Under the pieces are notes generated by a model that saw nothing but the letters and a program-made list of their open reading frames with translations, had not been told where the DNA came from and did no database searches. Positions 46,103 to 54,871 of a DNA stretch of 64,000 nt are shown piece by piece. Origin of the DNA: Rhizobium sp. CCGE 510 (GTDB lineage Bacteria; Pseudomonadota; Alphaproteobacteria; Rhizobiales; Rhizobiaceae); assembly GCF_000292525.1 (NCBI RefSeq), contig NZ_AEYF01000002.1, forward strand, positions 62,001 to 126,000, in the 5' to 3' direction. The translations under genes were made by a program, and so were the position numbers. How positions within the stretch are numbered: position 1 is the first letter of the stretch; each line of letters opens with the position of its first letter.

Positions 46103-47503
46103 ATGACTCTTTCCCAATCGAAAAGTGGAGCGGGGCTGGCATTGCTGCTGCTCTGCGCCGCCAATTTCCTCGACGCCATGGACGTGTCCACCATCGGCGT
46201 CGCGCTCCCCGCCATCCAGGCTGAACTCGGCATGGAGGCGACCTCGTTGCAATGGGCCGTCAGCGCCTATGTGCTCGGCTATGGTGGCTTCCTACTGCTC
46301 GGCGGCCGGGTCGCCGATGTCTTCGGCCATCGCCGCGTCTTCCTCTGGTCGCTGGCGATCTTTGCCGCCGCCAGCATCGCCGGCGGCTTCGTCGACAGCG
46401 GCCCGACACTGATCGCCGCCCGATTGGTCAAAGGCATTGCCGCCGCCTTCACCGCGCCTGCGGCGCTCGCGCTGTTGCTCTCCGTCTTCGGCGAGGGAAA
46501 GGCACGGGCAAAGGCGCTCGGCGTCTTCTCTTCGACCGGTGCCGCCGGCTTCGTGCTCGGCATGGTGCTCGGTGGTGCGGCGACGATCTTCAGCTGGCGG
46601 GCGACACTGGTCATGGGCGCGCCCGTTGCCATCCTGACGCTCTTTCTTGCGCCGCTGGTGCTGCCCGCCGACCCGAAAAGGACGGGACCGCGGCCGGCCT
46701 TCGACTGGGCCGGCGCGCTGACAATCACGCCTGGGCTGCTGCTCTTCGTCTTCGGCATCACCAATGCCGCGGCCGCCGGCTGGCAGGCTTTTGCGAGCTG
46801 GGGTTCGCTCGTCGCGTCGGTGGCGCTGATCCTGCTCTTCCTCGTGGTCGAGGCGCGTCATGCCGATCCGATGGTGCCGCTCGGCATGTTCCGCCGGGCC
46901 AGGCTCCGGCATGCCAATGCGATTGCCGCACTCTTCCAGGGCGCCTATGTCGGCTTCCAGTTCTTGGCGACGCTCTATTATCAGAACGTCATCGGTTGGT
47001 CGGCCTTCACCACCGGCTTCTGTTTTGCGCTTGGCGGCGTCTTCGTGATGTTCCTGGCGCCACGTTTTGCGACGCTCGCGCAAAATCGCGGCGCTACCCG
47101 GCTGATGGCAGCGGGTGTCGGCCTGCAGGCCTTCAGCTACATCTTCTGGGTAACCGCACTCGGGCATGTCGACCCGATCCTGCTCGTCGTGTTCTCGCAG
47201 ATCCCGCTCGGCCTCGGTTACGCCCTGACCTACCCCTCAGTACAGGTTGCGGCCCTCTCCGACGTGGAGGATGACAAGGCGGGGCTTGCCTCCGGGCTGC
47301 TCTTCGCCTCTTTCCAGATCGGCGGCGGCATCGTGCTTGCAGCCGCCTCGGCGGTGTTCGGCGCCGCACCGCATTTCGGCTGGGACCCTTATGTCGCCGG
47401 CATCGCCTTCGTGGCGCTGCTTGCGGTGGCGATCACCCTGCTTGCAGCCGCCGGTCCGCGGACATCGGCCGCCCGGCCGCCGGCCTATCAAGCGGCGGAA
47501 TGA
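46103..47503 (+). CDS. MFS drug-type efflux transporter, DHA2 (14-TM) family
   Basis: About 466 aa. DHA2 hallmarks: FLDAMDVSTIGVALPAIQAELG in TM1, LGYGGFLLLGGRVADVFGHRRVF for loop 2-3, and ASIAGGFVDSGPTLIAARLVKGIAAAFTAPAAL for motif C. ATG at 46103 with AAGGA; the longer frame upstream is rejected. Likely exports an aromatic or antibiotic compound sensed by the divergent LysR. Confidence 0.92.
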   Translation: MTLSQSKSGAGLALLLLCAANFLDAMDVSTIGVALPAIQAELGMEATSLQWAVSAYVLGYGGFLLLGGRVADVFGHRRVFLWSLAIFAAASIAGGFVDSGPTLIAARLVKGIAAAFTAPAALALLLSVFGEGKARAKALGVFSSTGAAGFVLGMVLGGAATIFSWRATLVMGAPVAILTLFLAPLVLPADPKRTGPRPAFDWAGALTITPGLLLFVFGITNAAAAGWQAFASWGSLVASVALILLFLVVEARHADPMVPLGMFRRARLRHANAIAALFQGAYVGFQFLATLYYQNVIGWSAFTTGFCFALGGVFVMFLAPRFATLAQNRGATRLMAAGVGLQAFSYIFWVTALGHVDPILLVVFSQIPLGLGYALTYPSVQVAALSDVEDDKAGLASGLLFASFQIGGGIVLAAASAVFGAAPHFGWDPYVAGIAFVALLAVAITLLAAAGPRTSAARPPAYQAAE

Positions 47504-47510
47504 CCGTTGC

Positions 47511-47540
47511 GCCCGCACCCTGATCGGTGCGGGCTCTTCA
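47511..47540 (+). terminator. Hairpin terminator after the MFS gene
   Basis: GCCCGCACC (47511-47519) and GGTGCGGGC (47526-47534) form a perfect 9-bp GC stem with a six-base loop a few bases after the stop, followed by a short TCTTC tract. Confidence 0.7.
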
Positions 47541-47678
47541 TAAGACAAAGCGAATATTAGCAGCAGAACCCCATTGCCTTGCCTCGGCGAAAGGCGCATG
47601 GTCTCGCCTTCGGCAGCCATTGTACGGGCGCTGCCGACTGAGGGTTTTCATACCCTCGCCCCGACGAAAGGAGGACCT

Positions 47679-47972
47679 ATGTCTTCCACTTCCGAAAAGC
47701 ATCTGACCTCGTCCGATCTCGACATGCTTCAGGGCGTGCTCGACGACGCCGGCTACGACGCCAGAATCCTGATCGAGGACCAAAGGGTCTTCAACGTCGC
47801 CGCCGTGCTGCTGATCAGGCTGTTCCAGGAGGGCGTCACCTCGCCGGCCCTGCTCTCACGGGCGCTCGAATACCATTTCGGCAAGCCGAAGGCACCGCCG
47901 AAACCGGTAACGCCCGTCTGCAACCGATATGCGATACAGGGATTGCCCCGCGAAAGACGCGCCGCGGGCTAG
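47679..47972 (+). CDS. Small helical protein, paralogue of the gene at 59209
   Basis: 97 aa behind a strong AAAGGAGG ribosome site. No domain recognised. The segment SDLDMLQGVLDDAGYDAR ... FNVAAVLLIRLFQEGVTSPALLSRAL aligns without large gaps with EDLDVLRSALDAWCVERR ... FAASAALDLYQAGHDSRETLLHAL of the 68-aa protein at 59209. Predicted as two or three amphipathic helices, cytoplasmic. The C-terminus is extended by a basic Pro/Arg tail. Function unknown. Confidence 0.75.
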   Translation: MSSTSEKHLTSSDLDMLQGVLDDAGYDARILIEDQRVFNVAAVLLIRLFQEGVTSPALLSRALEYHFGKPKAPPKPVTPVCNRYAIQGLPRERRAAG

Positions 47973-48057
47973 AGCGCCGGGTCTTCTCAGACTAGCCAAG
48001 GTCTCTCAATCACTTTGAACTTGCGCATACCGAGCCGCCCGGCTCCGAGGGATTATT

Positions 48058-48393
48058 GTGCGAAAAACCCTGTTGCTCTGTATCTGCGTCGCAGCGGCCG
48101 GTTATTTTGCATGGGTACAGTTCAGGGCTTACCAGCAAGGGCAGCATGCCGAGGAACTTGCAGAGATCGACAGGGAGCGCCGAGTGGCGCTCCTCGAAGT
48201 GGACGGTTGCCAGGCACGGTTGGACCTGCTTTTTTCGATGACCGACCGCCTGCTCAAGGCCGGCGGCATGCAAGTACCGGTCGATATCGGGCGGGATATA
48301 GACCTTTGCCTAGCCCGCGGCATCATGTCGGCATCAGGCCGAGCAGAAATGGAAAGAACCAAGCTGATCCGCCTGTTTCCCATTAATGATTAA
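48058..48393 (+). CDS. Small secreted or membrane-anchored protein (111 aa), unknown
   Basis: GTG start with GAGGG upstream. An N-terminal hydrophobic segment (about 4-20, LLLCICVAAAGYFAWVQF) can serve as signal anchor; the rest is a charged, probably coiled helical region (AEELAEIDRERRVALLEVDG) with two cysteines. No family recognised. Codon use matches the surroundings. Confidence 0.6.
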   Translation: MRKTLLLCICVAAAGYFAWVQFRAYQQGQHAEELAEIDRERRVALLEVDGCQARLDLLFSMTDRLLKAGGMQVPVDIGRDIDLCLARGIMSASGRAEMERTKLIRLFPIND

Positions 48394-48762
48394 GCCCTGT
48401 GGAAATATGGCTTTCTTGCGGCAACGGCCTTAATGGCACCGTAATTTCAGTGTAACAATATGGCTCGCTGATTTGGCCGATGCGGCATTTGCGGTGACCG
48501 GATTTCGGCCCGCCATTTTCCTGATCGCGAAAGCATGGTGACGTCCCGTCTCAACGTCGGGTTTGGCTTTTGGTGACCTCTGAGGTCATCTGCCTCCAGA
48601 CTTCGATGCGGTTTCAGCAGGCATCATTTCATTCAATTCCTGCGGCCCGGCGTTGTCGGGTCGCCCTCATGACGATCCCGCGATCTCTGGTCGCGACCGA
48701 CAAGTGGGCGAACACCGCGCAGGCTACGGCTTTCAGTTTTCGATCAAACGGGAGATTTATCC
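48394..48762. other. Gene-free leader region with several small hairpins
   Basis: 369 bp without a supported gene before the 47-aa ORF. Small inverted repeats are dense: TGACCTC/GAGGTCA (48574-48588), a CCCGGC...CGGG hairpin near 48645, and GGTCGCGACC near 48690. May be a structured 5' leader or a small RNA; no known RNA family recognised. Confidence 0.35.
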
Positions 48763-48906
48763 ATGGCAAAGGGACAGGTAAGAAGCAATCGTGAGGTCCG
48801 GAAGCCGAAGAAGGACAAGCAGGCGGCTAAGACGGAAAGCACATTCGCCAACCAGATGAAGACGGCGACCACGACCGCCCCGCACGGCAGTGCTCCAAAG
48901 AAATAG
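48763..48906 (+). CDS. Small lysine-rich protein (47 aa)
   Basis: Begins MAKGQVRSNREVRKPKKDK and ends PHGSAPKK, with GGGAG upstream. This very basic MAKGQ-RSNRE-KKPKK pattern is familiar to me from short uncharacterised proteins in rhizobia. Possibly nucleic-acid binding or ribosome-associated; function unknown. Confidence 0.68.
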   Translation: MAKGQVRSNREVRKPKKDKQAAKTESTFANQMKTATTTAPHGSAPKK

Positions 48907-49222
48907 ACGCTCCTATCGAGCCCCCACGCATATACAGCGAAAATCAGGATCGATTTGCGCGCAAAATCATGCGTGAATTGAAGGTGATGGCGCGTCCTAT
49001 CGGCCGCGCCACGCTCCGGCGTGACATTATCACCCATTGACATGTTTTCAGAAAAACGGGAAGTGCTGCAGCCATGACCTCTCTTCATACAATGTACCGT
49101 TTCGACTATCCGCTCTTTCTCATTCGCTCGGCTGTGGTTATCGCGCTCGGCCTTTCGAGTATCGCGGCCTTTCATGGCGCTATTCTGTGATCGAATCCGC
49201 GCGCCGCAACGACAGCGAGGAA

Positions 49223-50290
49223 ATGCAATTGGCCCCTTTGGCCGAACCCGCCGAAACCTTGGACCCCTCCGCGGGTCACAACGAGCTTTTCGCTGAAAAG
49301 CGCTGGTTAAAGATCCTTGCCGGATATCGTCAGCCGAGAGCCGGACGCAGCGCTTTCGAGCTTGCCGTCACCGTCGTCCCCTTCGCGCTGTTCTGGGCTG
49401 CCGCATGGGCCTCGGTTCATTACAGCTTCTGGCCCGGCCTGATCCTGGTGGTTCCAGCCGCTGCTTTCCTGCTGCGGCTGTTCATGATCCAGCATGATTG
49501 CGGCCATGGCTCGTTTTTCGCACGCCGCGGCGTCGACGACTGGGTTGGGCGAACGATCGGCGTCCTGACGCTGACGCCTTACGACTATTGGCGCCGGGCG
49601 CATGCGGAACACCACGCCTCGGCCGGGAACCTGGACGAGCGCGGCGTCGGCGACATCGAAACGCTGACGATCGCCGAATACCATGCGCTGTCGCGCTGGG
49701 GCCGCCTTGGCTATCGGCTCTACCGGCACCCGATCGTGATGTTCGGAATCGGCCCGGCATGGCTGTTCATCATCAAGCAGCGCCTGCCTTTCGGCATGAT
49801 GCGTTCCGGCGCCCTGCCCTGGGTCTCGACCATGGCGACCAATCTTGCCATCGCACTGGTCGCCGCACTGCTGATCTGGGCCGTCGGGATCGTCCCCTTC
49901 CTGCTGGTGCATCTGCCGACCGTGCTTCTGGCCGGTGCTGCCGGCGTCTGGCTGTTCTACGTCCAGCATCAATTCGAGGAAACCCATTGGTCGAAGAAGC
50001 CTGACTGGCAGTTCCAGCATGCGGCCCTCCACGGCGCCTCGCATTACGACCTGCCGCCGGTGCTGCGCTGGATCACCGGCAATATCGGCATCCACCACGT
50101 GCATCATCTGTCGAGCCGGGTGCCCTATTACCGGCTGCCGGAAGTGCTGCGAGACCATCCTGAGCTTGCCGACCTCGGCCGGATCACCCTCCTGGAAAGC
50201 CTGCGTTGCGTCAAGCTGGTGCTGTGGGACGAACAGACGAAACGGCTGGTGTCGTTTCGCGATGCGGCGCGGCTCGCAGCCGCGCAGTAA
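49223..50290 (+). CDS. Membrane fatty acid desaturase
   Basis: About 355 aa. Three histidine boxes bind the diiron centre: HDCGH (GSFF), HAEHH and HHVHH, placed between paired TM helices as in the DesA/omega-type family. Probably introduces a double bond in membrane acyl chains, useful in cold or membrane stress. The start could also be GTG 49187; ATG 49223 has GAGGAA very close. Ends just before a 14-bp terminator-like hairpin. Confidence 0.92.
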   Translation: MQLAPLAEPAETLDPSAGHNELFAEKRWLKILAGYRQPRAGRSAFELAVTVVPFALFWAAAWASVHYSFWPGLILVVPAAAFLLRLFMIQHDCGHGSFFARRGVDDWVGRTIGVLTLTPYDYWRRAHAEHHASAGNLDERGVGDIETLTIAEYHALSRWGRLGYRLYRHPIVMFGIGPAWLFIIKQRLPFGMMRSGALPWVSTMATNLAIALVAALLIWAVGIVPFLLVHLPTVLLAGAAGVWLFYVQHQFEETHWSKKPDWQFQHAALHGASHYDLPPVLRWITGNIGIHHVHHLSSRVPYYRLPEVLRDHPELADLGRITLLESLRCVKLVLWDEQTKRLVSFRDAARLAAAQ

Positions 50291-50303
50291 TCAGAGGCAA
50301 TAA

Positions 50304-50399
50304 AAGCGCGTCGCATCTGATTGATGCGACGCGCTTGGTTCTTGCTCTGGGCATGTCGTTATCCCGGAACCGCTGTACACTTCCTGATGACATGCATTA
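50304..50399 (+). repeat. Palindromic intergenic repeat, copy C, with 14-bp hairpin
   Basis: AAGCGCGTCGCATC (50304-50317) pairs perfectly with GATGCGACGCGCTT (50323-50336); this is probably the desaturase terminator. It is followed by GCATGTCG ... GGAACCGCTGTACACTTCC ... GACATGC, the second half of the repeat family. The final TGCATTA contains the TAA stop of the convergent SDR gene. Closest relative is copy D at 63402. Confidence 0.82.
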
Positions 50400-51311
50400 G
50401 CGATAGCCGGTCACATCCGCCGGCCTGCCCGGCTCCTGCACTTCCACCATGTAGCGCCAGCAATCCGGCCGCGAACCGTCGATGTCATCGAAGCCGTAGA
50501 CCTTGGCCAGTCCACCGCTCGACAGCGACTGGCCGTTCCAGCGGGCGCGGTCGGGATCGGCGGCGATAGCCGCCACCGCGCGGCCGACGAAGCGCGGGGT
50601 TTCGGAAATGGCAAAATGCGGCTGCGTCTTCGTCGCCTCGCGCCAGTTCTCCTCTCCAACACCAAAAGCATCCAGCATCATTTCGGAACGCAGCCAGCCG
50701 GGGGTGATCGAAACCGCAGTGGCGCCGTGTTTTGCCAAATCCTGTGCATGCGCCCAGGCCATGCGGGTGACACCCGTTTTGACGAGGTCATAGAAGGGCG
50801 ACAGCCGGTAATGGGTGGCGTTGTATTCGGCCGTGCCGTCGGTCATCTCCACCAGCAGCCCGCCCGGCTGCTCGATCATCAGCGGCAGGGCGTAATGGGC
50901 GGTGATCAGATGCGTCTCGATGCCGAGCCGCAGCATGCGTAGTCCCTTATCCAGCGAATGCTCCCAGACCGCCTTGTCCCATTCGAACAATTTTTCACCG
51001 CCCCAGATGTCGTTGATAAGGATATCGAGCCTGCCGGCCTCCGCCCGTATGCGAGCGACCAGCGCCTCGACCTCGGCTTCGACGAGATGGTCGACCTGCA
51101 CGGCAATGCCTCTGCCGCCTGCAGCCGTTACCAATTCGGCGGTCTCCTCGATCGTCTCCGGCCTGGCATATTCGGATTGCCGGGCGCGCGTCGTGCGTCC
51201 CGTCACGTAGACGGTGGCGCCGGCAGCACCGAGTTCTACCGCGATGCCGCGGCCGGCGCCACGCGTTGCGCCTGCCACCAAAGCCACTTTCTCCCGCAAG
51301 TTCGCTGTCAC
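50397..51311 (-). CDS. Short-chain dehydrogenase/reductase
   Basis: 304 aa. Rossmann start VALVAGATRGAGRGIAVELG (TGxxxGxG), DILINDIWGG (NAG-like position) and catalytic Tyr-X-X-X-Lys in FYDLVKTGV. C-terminal extension relative to short SDRs. Divergent from a TetR gene with a perfect operator-like palindrome between, so it is probably TetR-controlled. Its stop codon is supplied by the end of repeat copy C. Confidence 0.9.
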   Translation of the reverse strand: MTANLREKVALVAGATRGAGRGIAVELGAAGATVYVTGRTTRARQSEYARPETIEETAELVTAAGGRGIAVQVDHLVEAEVEALVARIRAEAGRLDILINDIWGGEKLFEWDKAVWEHSLDKGLRMLRLGIETHLITAHYALPLMIEQPGGLLVEMTDGTAEYNATHYRLSPFYDLVKTGVTRMAWAHAQDLAKHGATAVSITPGWLRSEMMLDAFGVGEENWREATKTQPHFAISETPRFVGRAVAAIAADPDRARWNGQSLSSGGLAKVYGFDDIDGSRPDCWRYMVEVQEPGRPADVTGYR

Positions 51312-51356
51312 TTCTCCATCCTCTACGCAAGAATTGAAAAACGCCCATTGTATATA

Positions 51357-51370
51357 AACGAACGTTCGTT
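51357..51370. promoter_or_regulatory. Perfect 14-bp palindrome, probable TetR operator
   Basis: AACGAACGTTCGTT is its own reverse complement and lies between the divergent SDR and TetR genes, 31 bp before the TetR ATG. It resembles operators of TetR regulators that recognise AACG-N-CGTT-type sites. Confidence 0.7.
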
Positions 51371-51400
51371 CATAAATACGGCGAATGCAAGAGGAATTTC

Positions 51401-51970
51401 ATGCCGCGCCGCCGCACGCTTTCCGACGAACAGCTTCTCGCCATGGTGCTGGCGCTGATCCACGCCGAGGGGCCGGATGCGGCGACCTTTGCCGCGGTGG
51501 CCAAAGCCAGCGGCCTTTCCGGCTCGACGCTGGTACAGCGTTTTACGACGAAGGCGGCGATGCTGCGTGCAGCGCTGCTTTACGCCTGGGACGGGCTGGA
51601 GGCAGAAACGGCGCGACTTGCCGAGAGCGTGCCGAAAACGCCGGAAGGCGCGATCGCCCTACTGGTCGGTCTGTCGCAGGATTACGGCGACGATGCCGCC
51701 GCCTATGGCGAGGGGCTGCTGGTGCTTCGTGAAGACTTTCGTGATCCGGTGCTGCGCGCCCGCGGTGCCGCCTGGGGCAAAGCGCTGACTGTGGCGATCG
51801 CTCGCTGCTTCGGATCGGCGAGCGCGCCGGAGACGATCGCCCGGCTGATGCTGTCGCAATGGCAGGGCTCGCTCACCTGGTGGGGTTTTGGCACCGAAGG
51901 GCCGGTGGCGGTCTTCGTGGAGGCGGAGTTGCGGCGTTTCCTCGCCGCGGTGGCTGTCCATTCAGCTTAA
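51401..51970 (+). CDS. TetR-family transcriptional regulator
   Basis: 189 aa. HTH at about 8-55 (DAATFAAVAKASGLSGSTLVQRFTTKAAMLRAAL), helical ligand domain ending in EAELRRFLAAVAVHSA. Divergent from the SDR gene and expected to repress it. Its stop overlaps the exoD stop region by four bases on the opposite strand. Confidence 0.9.
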   Translation: MPRRRTLSDEQLLAMVLALIHAEGPDAATFAAVAKASGLSGSTLVQRFTTKAAMLRAALLYAWDGLEAETARLAESVPKTPEGAIALLVGLSQDYGDDAAAYGEGLLVLREDFRDPVLRARGAAWGKALTVAIARCFGSASAPETIARLMLSQWQGSLTWWGFGTEGPVAVFVEAELRRFLAAVAVHSA

Positions 51971-52626
51971 GAGGCGGTGAAGATCATCGCCTTGATAAAA
52001 TAAAGCAAGGCGGTGGTCGCCACGATCGTCGCCGATGTGAGCAGCAGTCCGATCAGGGTGACGAGACCATCCCGCTCCATGAGGGCGACGGCGAGTACTA
52101 CCAGCGAGACCACCGGCAGAATATTGCCGAAGGGGATCGGCAGCGCGATCACCACGGCGAGCAGGAAGACGGGAATGCCAAGAAGTGCCTGCGCTGTCGG
52201 ACCGGTGAGGGCCTGCAGCCGGCCGGCGCGCACGAGTTTTTCCACCCGGGCGATCACCGGAACCGCGTGACCCACGATAAGTTCAAGCGCCGCGGGCGAA
52301 ACCCGGCGATCCCTGAGGATGGCGGGCAACCAGACCTTCCGGCCTCCGGCGACGATCTGCAGGGAGACCAGCGCCAGCGCGGTGCCGAAAACCATTCCGA
52401 ACGGTCCGGGGATTGGGGTCAGTGCCGGGATTGCCAGGAACAGGATGGTGAAGGCGATACTCGTCTGGCCCATCGCCTCCAGAGCCTCGCCGATGGAGAG
52501 GCCGCCTTTCACCCGGGCGATTTCCAGCATCTCCCCAAGCCGCGCAGTGGTGACACCGCGCGGCGGGTGTCTATTTCCGTCTTGATCAATCACACGGTCA
52601 ATTTTCGGCTGGTTGCCGTCACGCAC
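51967..52626 (-). CDS. exoD: ExoD-family membrane protein
   Basis: 219 aa. Cytoplasmic start with LGEMLEIARVKGGLSIGEALEAMGQ, then hydrophobic segments including FLAIPALTPIPGPFGMVFGTAL and VFLLAVVIALPIPFGNILP, which are signatures of ExoD. In Sinorhizobium exoD affects exopolysaccharide and alkali tolerance. The start of the frame overlaps the small upstream gene by eight bases, so both are one transcript. Confidence 0.9.
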   Translation of the reverse strand: MRDGNQPKIDRVIDQDGNRHPPRGVTTARLGEMLEIARVKGGLSIGEALEAMGQTSIAFTILFLAIPALTPIPGPFGMVFGTALALVSLQIVAGGRKVWLPAILRDRRVSPAALELIVGHAVPVIARVEKLVRAGRLQALTGPTAQALLGIPVFLLAVVIALPIPFGNILPVVSLVVLAVALMERDGLVTLIGLLLTSATIVATTALLYFIKAMIFTAS

Positions 52627-52921
52627 CCTCGCCGTCTCCCTTCAGGGCACTGGCGAGGGCTGCGCATTGCGGGTCGCTGCCGTCGAGAAGTTCTGCCGGC
52701 GCGGTGTGGCCGATCGCTATGCTGACGACTGTGGCCGCCGCCCAGACGTAGTCGCCGGCGGCGCGCTCGATGAGCCGCGGTCCCTGGGATGTCAGGCAGG
52801 CCTGGGACTGACGGACGATCTCCACGGGAAGCCGGGCGCGCTCAGCCTGTTGCTGTATCTCAGCCTGCAGCGGACCGACAACGAGGAGAGCAAAAATCCA
52901 ACCGATGAAATCCGAAATCAT
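52619..52921 (-). CDS. Small membrane-associated protein (100 aa), unknown
   Basis: AAGGAAGGAAA ribosome site precedes the ATG. A hydrophobic N-terminal segment (about 4-22) is followed by a soluble region with three cysteine-neighbouring helices (QSQACLTSQGPRLIERAAGDYVWAAATV, DPQCAALASAL). No family recognised. Co-transcribed with exoD. Confidence 0.7.
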   Translation of the reverse strand: MISDFIGWIFALLVVGPLQAEIQQQAERARLPVEIVRQSQACLTSQGPRLIERAAGDYVWAAATVVSIAIGHTAPAELLDGSDPQCAALASALKGDGEGA

Positions 52922-52965
52922 ATCTGTTTCCTTCCTTTGTTAACGTACTTCCTCGCAGAGCCCGC

Positions 52966-53949
52966 TCAGGCAGGCTGCTGCGGATCCCGCGTCTTGAGGA
53001 GGCTCCAGACCACGCCGGCGGCGATGATCGCGAAAGTGATGCTCAGCGAGAGCGCGGCCGGGAATTTTTCCAGGCCCAGCAGATCGGCGACGAAGATCTT
53101 CGAGCCGATGAAGATCAGCACGATGGCAAGCGCGGGCTTCAGATAGCGGAAGCGATGAATCATCGCCGCCAGCGCGAAATAGAGGGCGCGAAGGCCGAGG
53201 ATTGCGAAGATGTTCGAGGTATAGACAAGGAACGGATCGGTGGTGATCGCGAAGATCGCGGGGACCGAATCCACGGCGAAGATGACGTCGGCCACTTCGA
53301 CCATCACGAGCGCCATGAAGAGCGGCGTGATGAACCAGGTCATCGCTCCCGTCCTGGGGTTTGCCTTTCTGACGAAGAACCGTTCGCCGTGATGTTCCTC
53401 GGTGACATTGAAACGGCTGCGCATGAAGCGGACGAGGACGTTCTTCGAGACATCGGGCTCGGCCTCCTTGACGAACAGCATCTTGATGCCGGTGACGATC
53501 AGGAACGCGGCGAAGATATAAAGAAGCCAGGCGAATTCTGCGACCAGCGTGGCGCCTACGCCGATCATGATGGCGCGCAGCACGATGACGCCGAGAATGC
53601 CCCAGAAGAGCACCCGGTGCTGGTAGAGGCGCGGCACGGCAAAGAAGGAGAAGATCAAAGCGATGACGAAGACGTTGTCGAGGGCCAGCGTCTTTTCGAC
53701 GACGAAGCCGGTCATATAGGCAAGGCCGGCCTCGGAGCCGAGATACCACCATACCCAACCACCGAAGGCGAGACCGAGCGCGATATAGAGGGCTGAAAGT
53801 CTGACACTTTCGCCGACGCCGATTTCCTTGTTCTGTTTATGAAGAATACCGAGGTCGAACGACAAGATGGCGATGACGAGGGCGAAAAAGCTCGACCACA
53901 TCCAGAGCGGCGTTCCCAGCCACTCGACGAACAAAAAAGAGAGATTCAA
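52966..53949 (-). CDS. TerC/Alx-family membrane protein
   Basis: About 327 aa, seven to nine TM helices. Family signatures VEKTLALDNVFVIALIFSFF, VEVADVIFAVDSVPAIFAITTDPFLVYTSNIFAILGLRALYF with acidic residues in membrane segments, implicated in manganese/metal export in the Alx branch. Start uncertain: TTG at 53949 has AGGGGA at good spacing, whereas GTG 53970 lies within a hairpin; no ATG is near. I prefer TTG. Confidence 0.9.
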   Translation of the reverse strand: MNLSFLFVEWLGTPLWMWSSFFALVIAILSFDLGILHKQNKEIGVGESVRLSALYIALGLAFGGWVWWYLGSEAGLAYMTGFVVEKTLALDNVFVIALIFSFFAVPRLYQHRVLFWGILGVIVLRAIMIGVGATLVAEFAWLLYIFAAFLIVTGIKMLFVKEAEPDVSKNVLVRFMRSRFNVTEEHHGERFFVRKANPRTGAMTWFITPLFMALVMVEVADVIFAVDSVPAIFAITTDPFLVYTSNIFAILGLRALYFALAAMIHRFRYLKPALAIVLIFIGSKIFVADLLGLEKFPAALSLSITFAIIAAGVVWSLLKTRDPQQPA

Positions 53950-53963
53950 GGATAGTCCCCTGG

Positions 53964-54010
53964 TCGGCACTGGTTGTCGGAGAAGAGGTCCGACATCGCA
54001 AGAGTGCCGA
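53964..54010 (-). promoter_or_regulatory. Nested hairpin in the leader of the terC-like gene
   Basis: Outer arms TCGGCACT (53964-53971) and AGTGCCGA (54003-54010), inner arms GTCGGA (53976-53981) and TCCGAC (53989-53994), all perfect. The structure sits directly upstream of the AGGGGA ribosome site and so could control translation. It does not contain the conserved GGGGAGUAG of the yybP-ykoY manganese riboswitch. Confidence 0.5.
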
Positions 54011-54177
54011 AGCTCTCGCCAGAGGGGCCCGGACCAGCGGGTTGAGCCGCAAGTGGGGTGTCACTTTTCAATAATCAAGCAGCGGGCGGCGCCAACTTTA
54101 TATTTTGCGCCTGACATAAGGCCGCCGCGCAATTGGGTCATTTTCCCCGTAAGAGAAAGCCGGGCGCGCCGGCCGCT

Positions 54178-54654
54178 TCAGGCTTCTTCCTCGTCCTTCT
54201 CTTCGCCCACGGTCAGCGGCCAGTCGACGACGTAGTCTTCGAGATCGTCGATATCGATCTCGTTTTCGTTGGTCGTGCGGCCACGCGCAGAAATGCCGGC
54301 GGCATGAACGGTTTCCGGATCGCCGGAGACGAGCGGATGCCACCAGTAGAGGTCACGGCCTTCATTGACCAGCCGGTAACCGCAGGTGGGCGGCAGCCAG
54401 GCGATATCGGGCACGTTCTCTTTGGCCAGCTGCACACAATCCGGCACGAAATCCCAGCGGTTCTCATAGCTGGAGCAGCGACAGCTTTCGCCGTCGAGCA
54501 GCTTGCAGCTGACCGAGGTGAAATAGATATCGCCGCTATCCCATTCCTCGATCTTGTTGAGGCAACAGAGGCCGCAGCCGTCGCAGAGGCTTTCCCACTC
54601 GGCGACGGTCATTTCGGCCAGTGTCTTGCTCTTCCAGAAGGGCAGATCGTTCAT
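54178..54654 (-). CDS. YcgN-family cysteine cluster protein (UPF0260)
   Basis: 158 aa. Cysteine-rich motifs [41 protein letters not shown] and PPTCGYRL match UPF0260, an Fe-S or zinc cluster-like family of unknown function. Acidic C-terminus (GEEKDEEEA). ATG at 54654 ([15 protein letters not shown]) is the family start; the open frame further upstream is not. Confidence 0.92.
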   Translation of the reverse strand: MNDLPFWKSKTLAEMTVAEWESLCDGCGLCCLNKIEEWDSGDIYFTSVSCKLLDGESCRCSSYENRWDFVPDCVQLAKENVPDIAWLPPTCGYRLVNEGRDLYWWHPLVSGDPETVHAAGISARGRTTNENEIDIDDLEDYVVDWPLTVGEEKDEEEA

Positions 54655-54871
54655 CGTTCGTTTCTTGCAACAGCGGCCCGCAAATTCACGTGACCCCCAT
54701 CTATCTCTCTTGTTATCAGCCGCAAAATCAATCAATTCTTCAGCATGCTCCTGGTACCGGAGAACTTGCTTCTGGTATCGGAGCGCTTTGCGGCCATATG
54801 GCGGCCTCGCGCTTTCGTCGCTTTCCGACGGCCGGACATGAGCGAAGCGCGATCAGGCGGGAATACAGGAC

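Noticed and set aside
53950..54120. yybP-ykoY manganese riboswitch before the terC-like gene
   Set aside because: The conserved GGGGAGUAG core and paired helices are not visible; only a local nested hairpin is.
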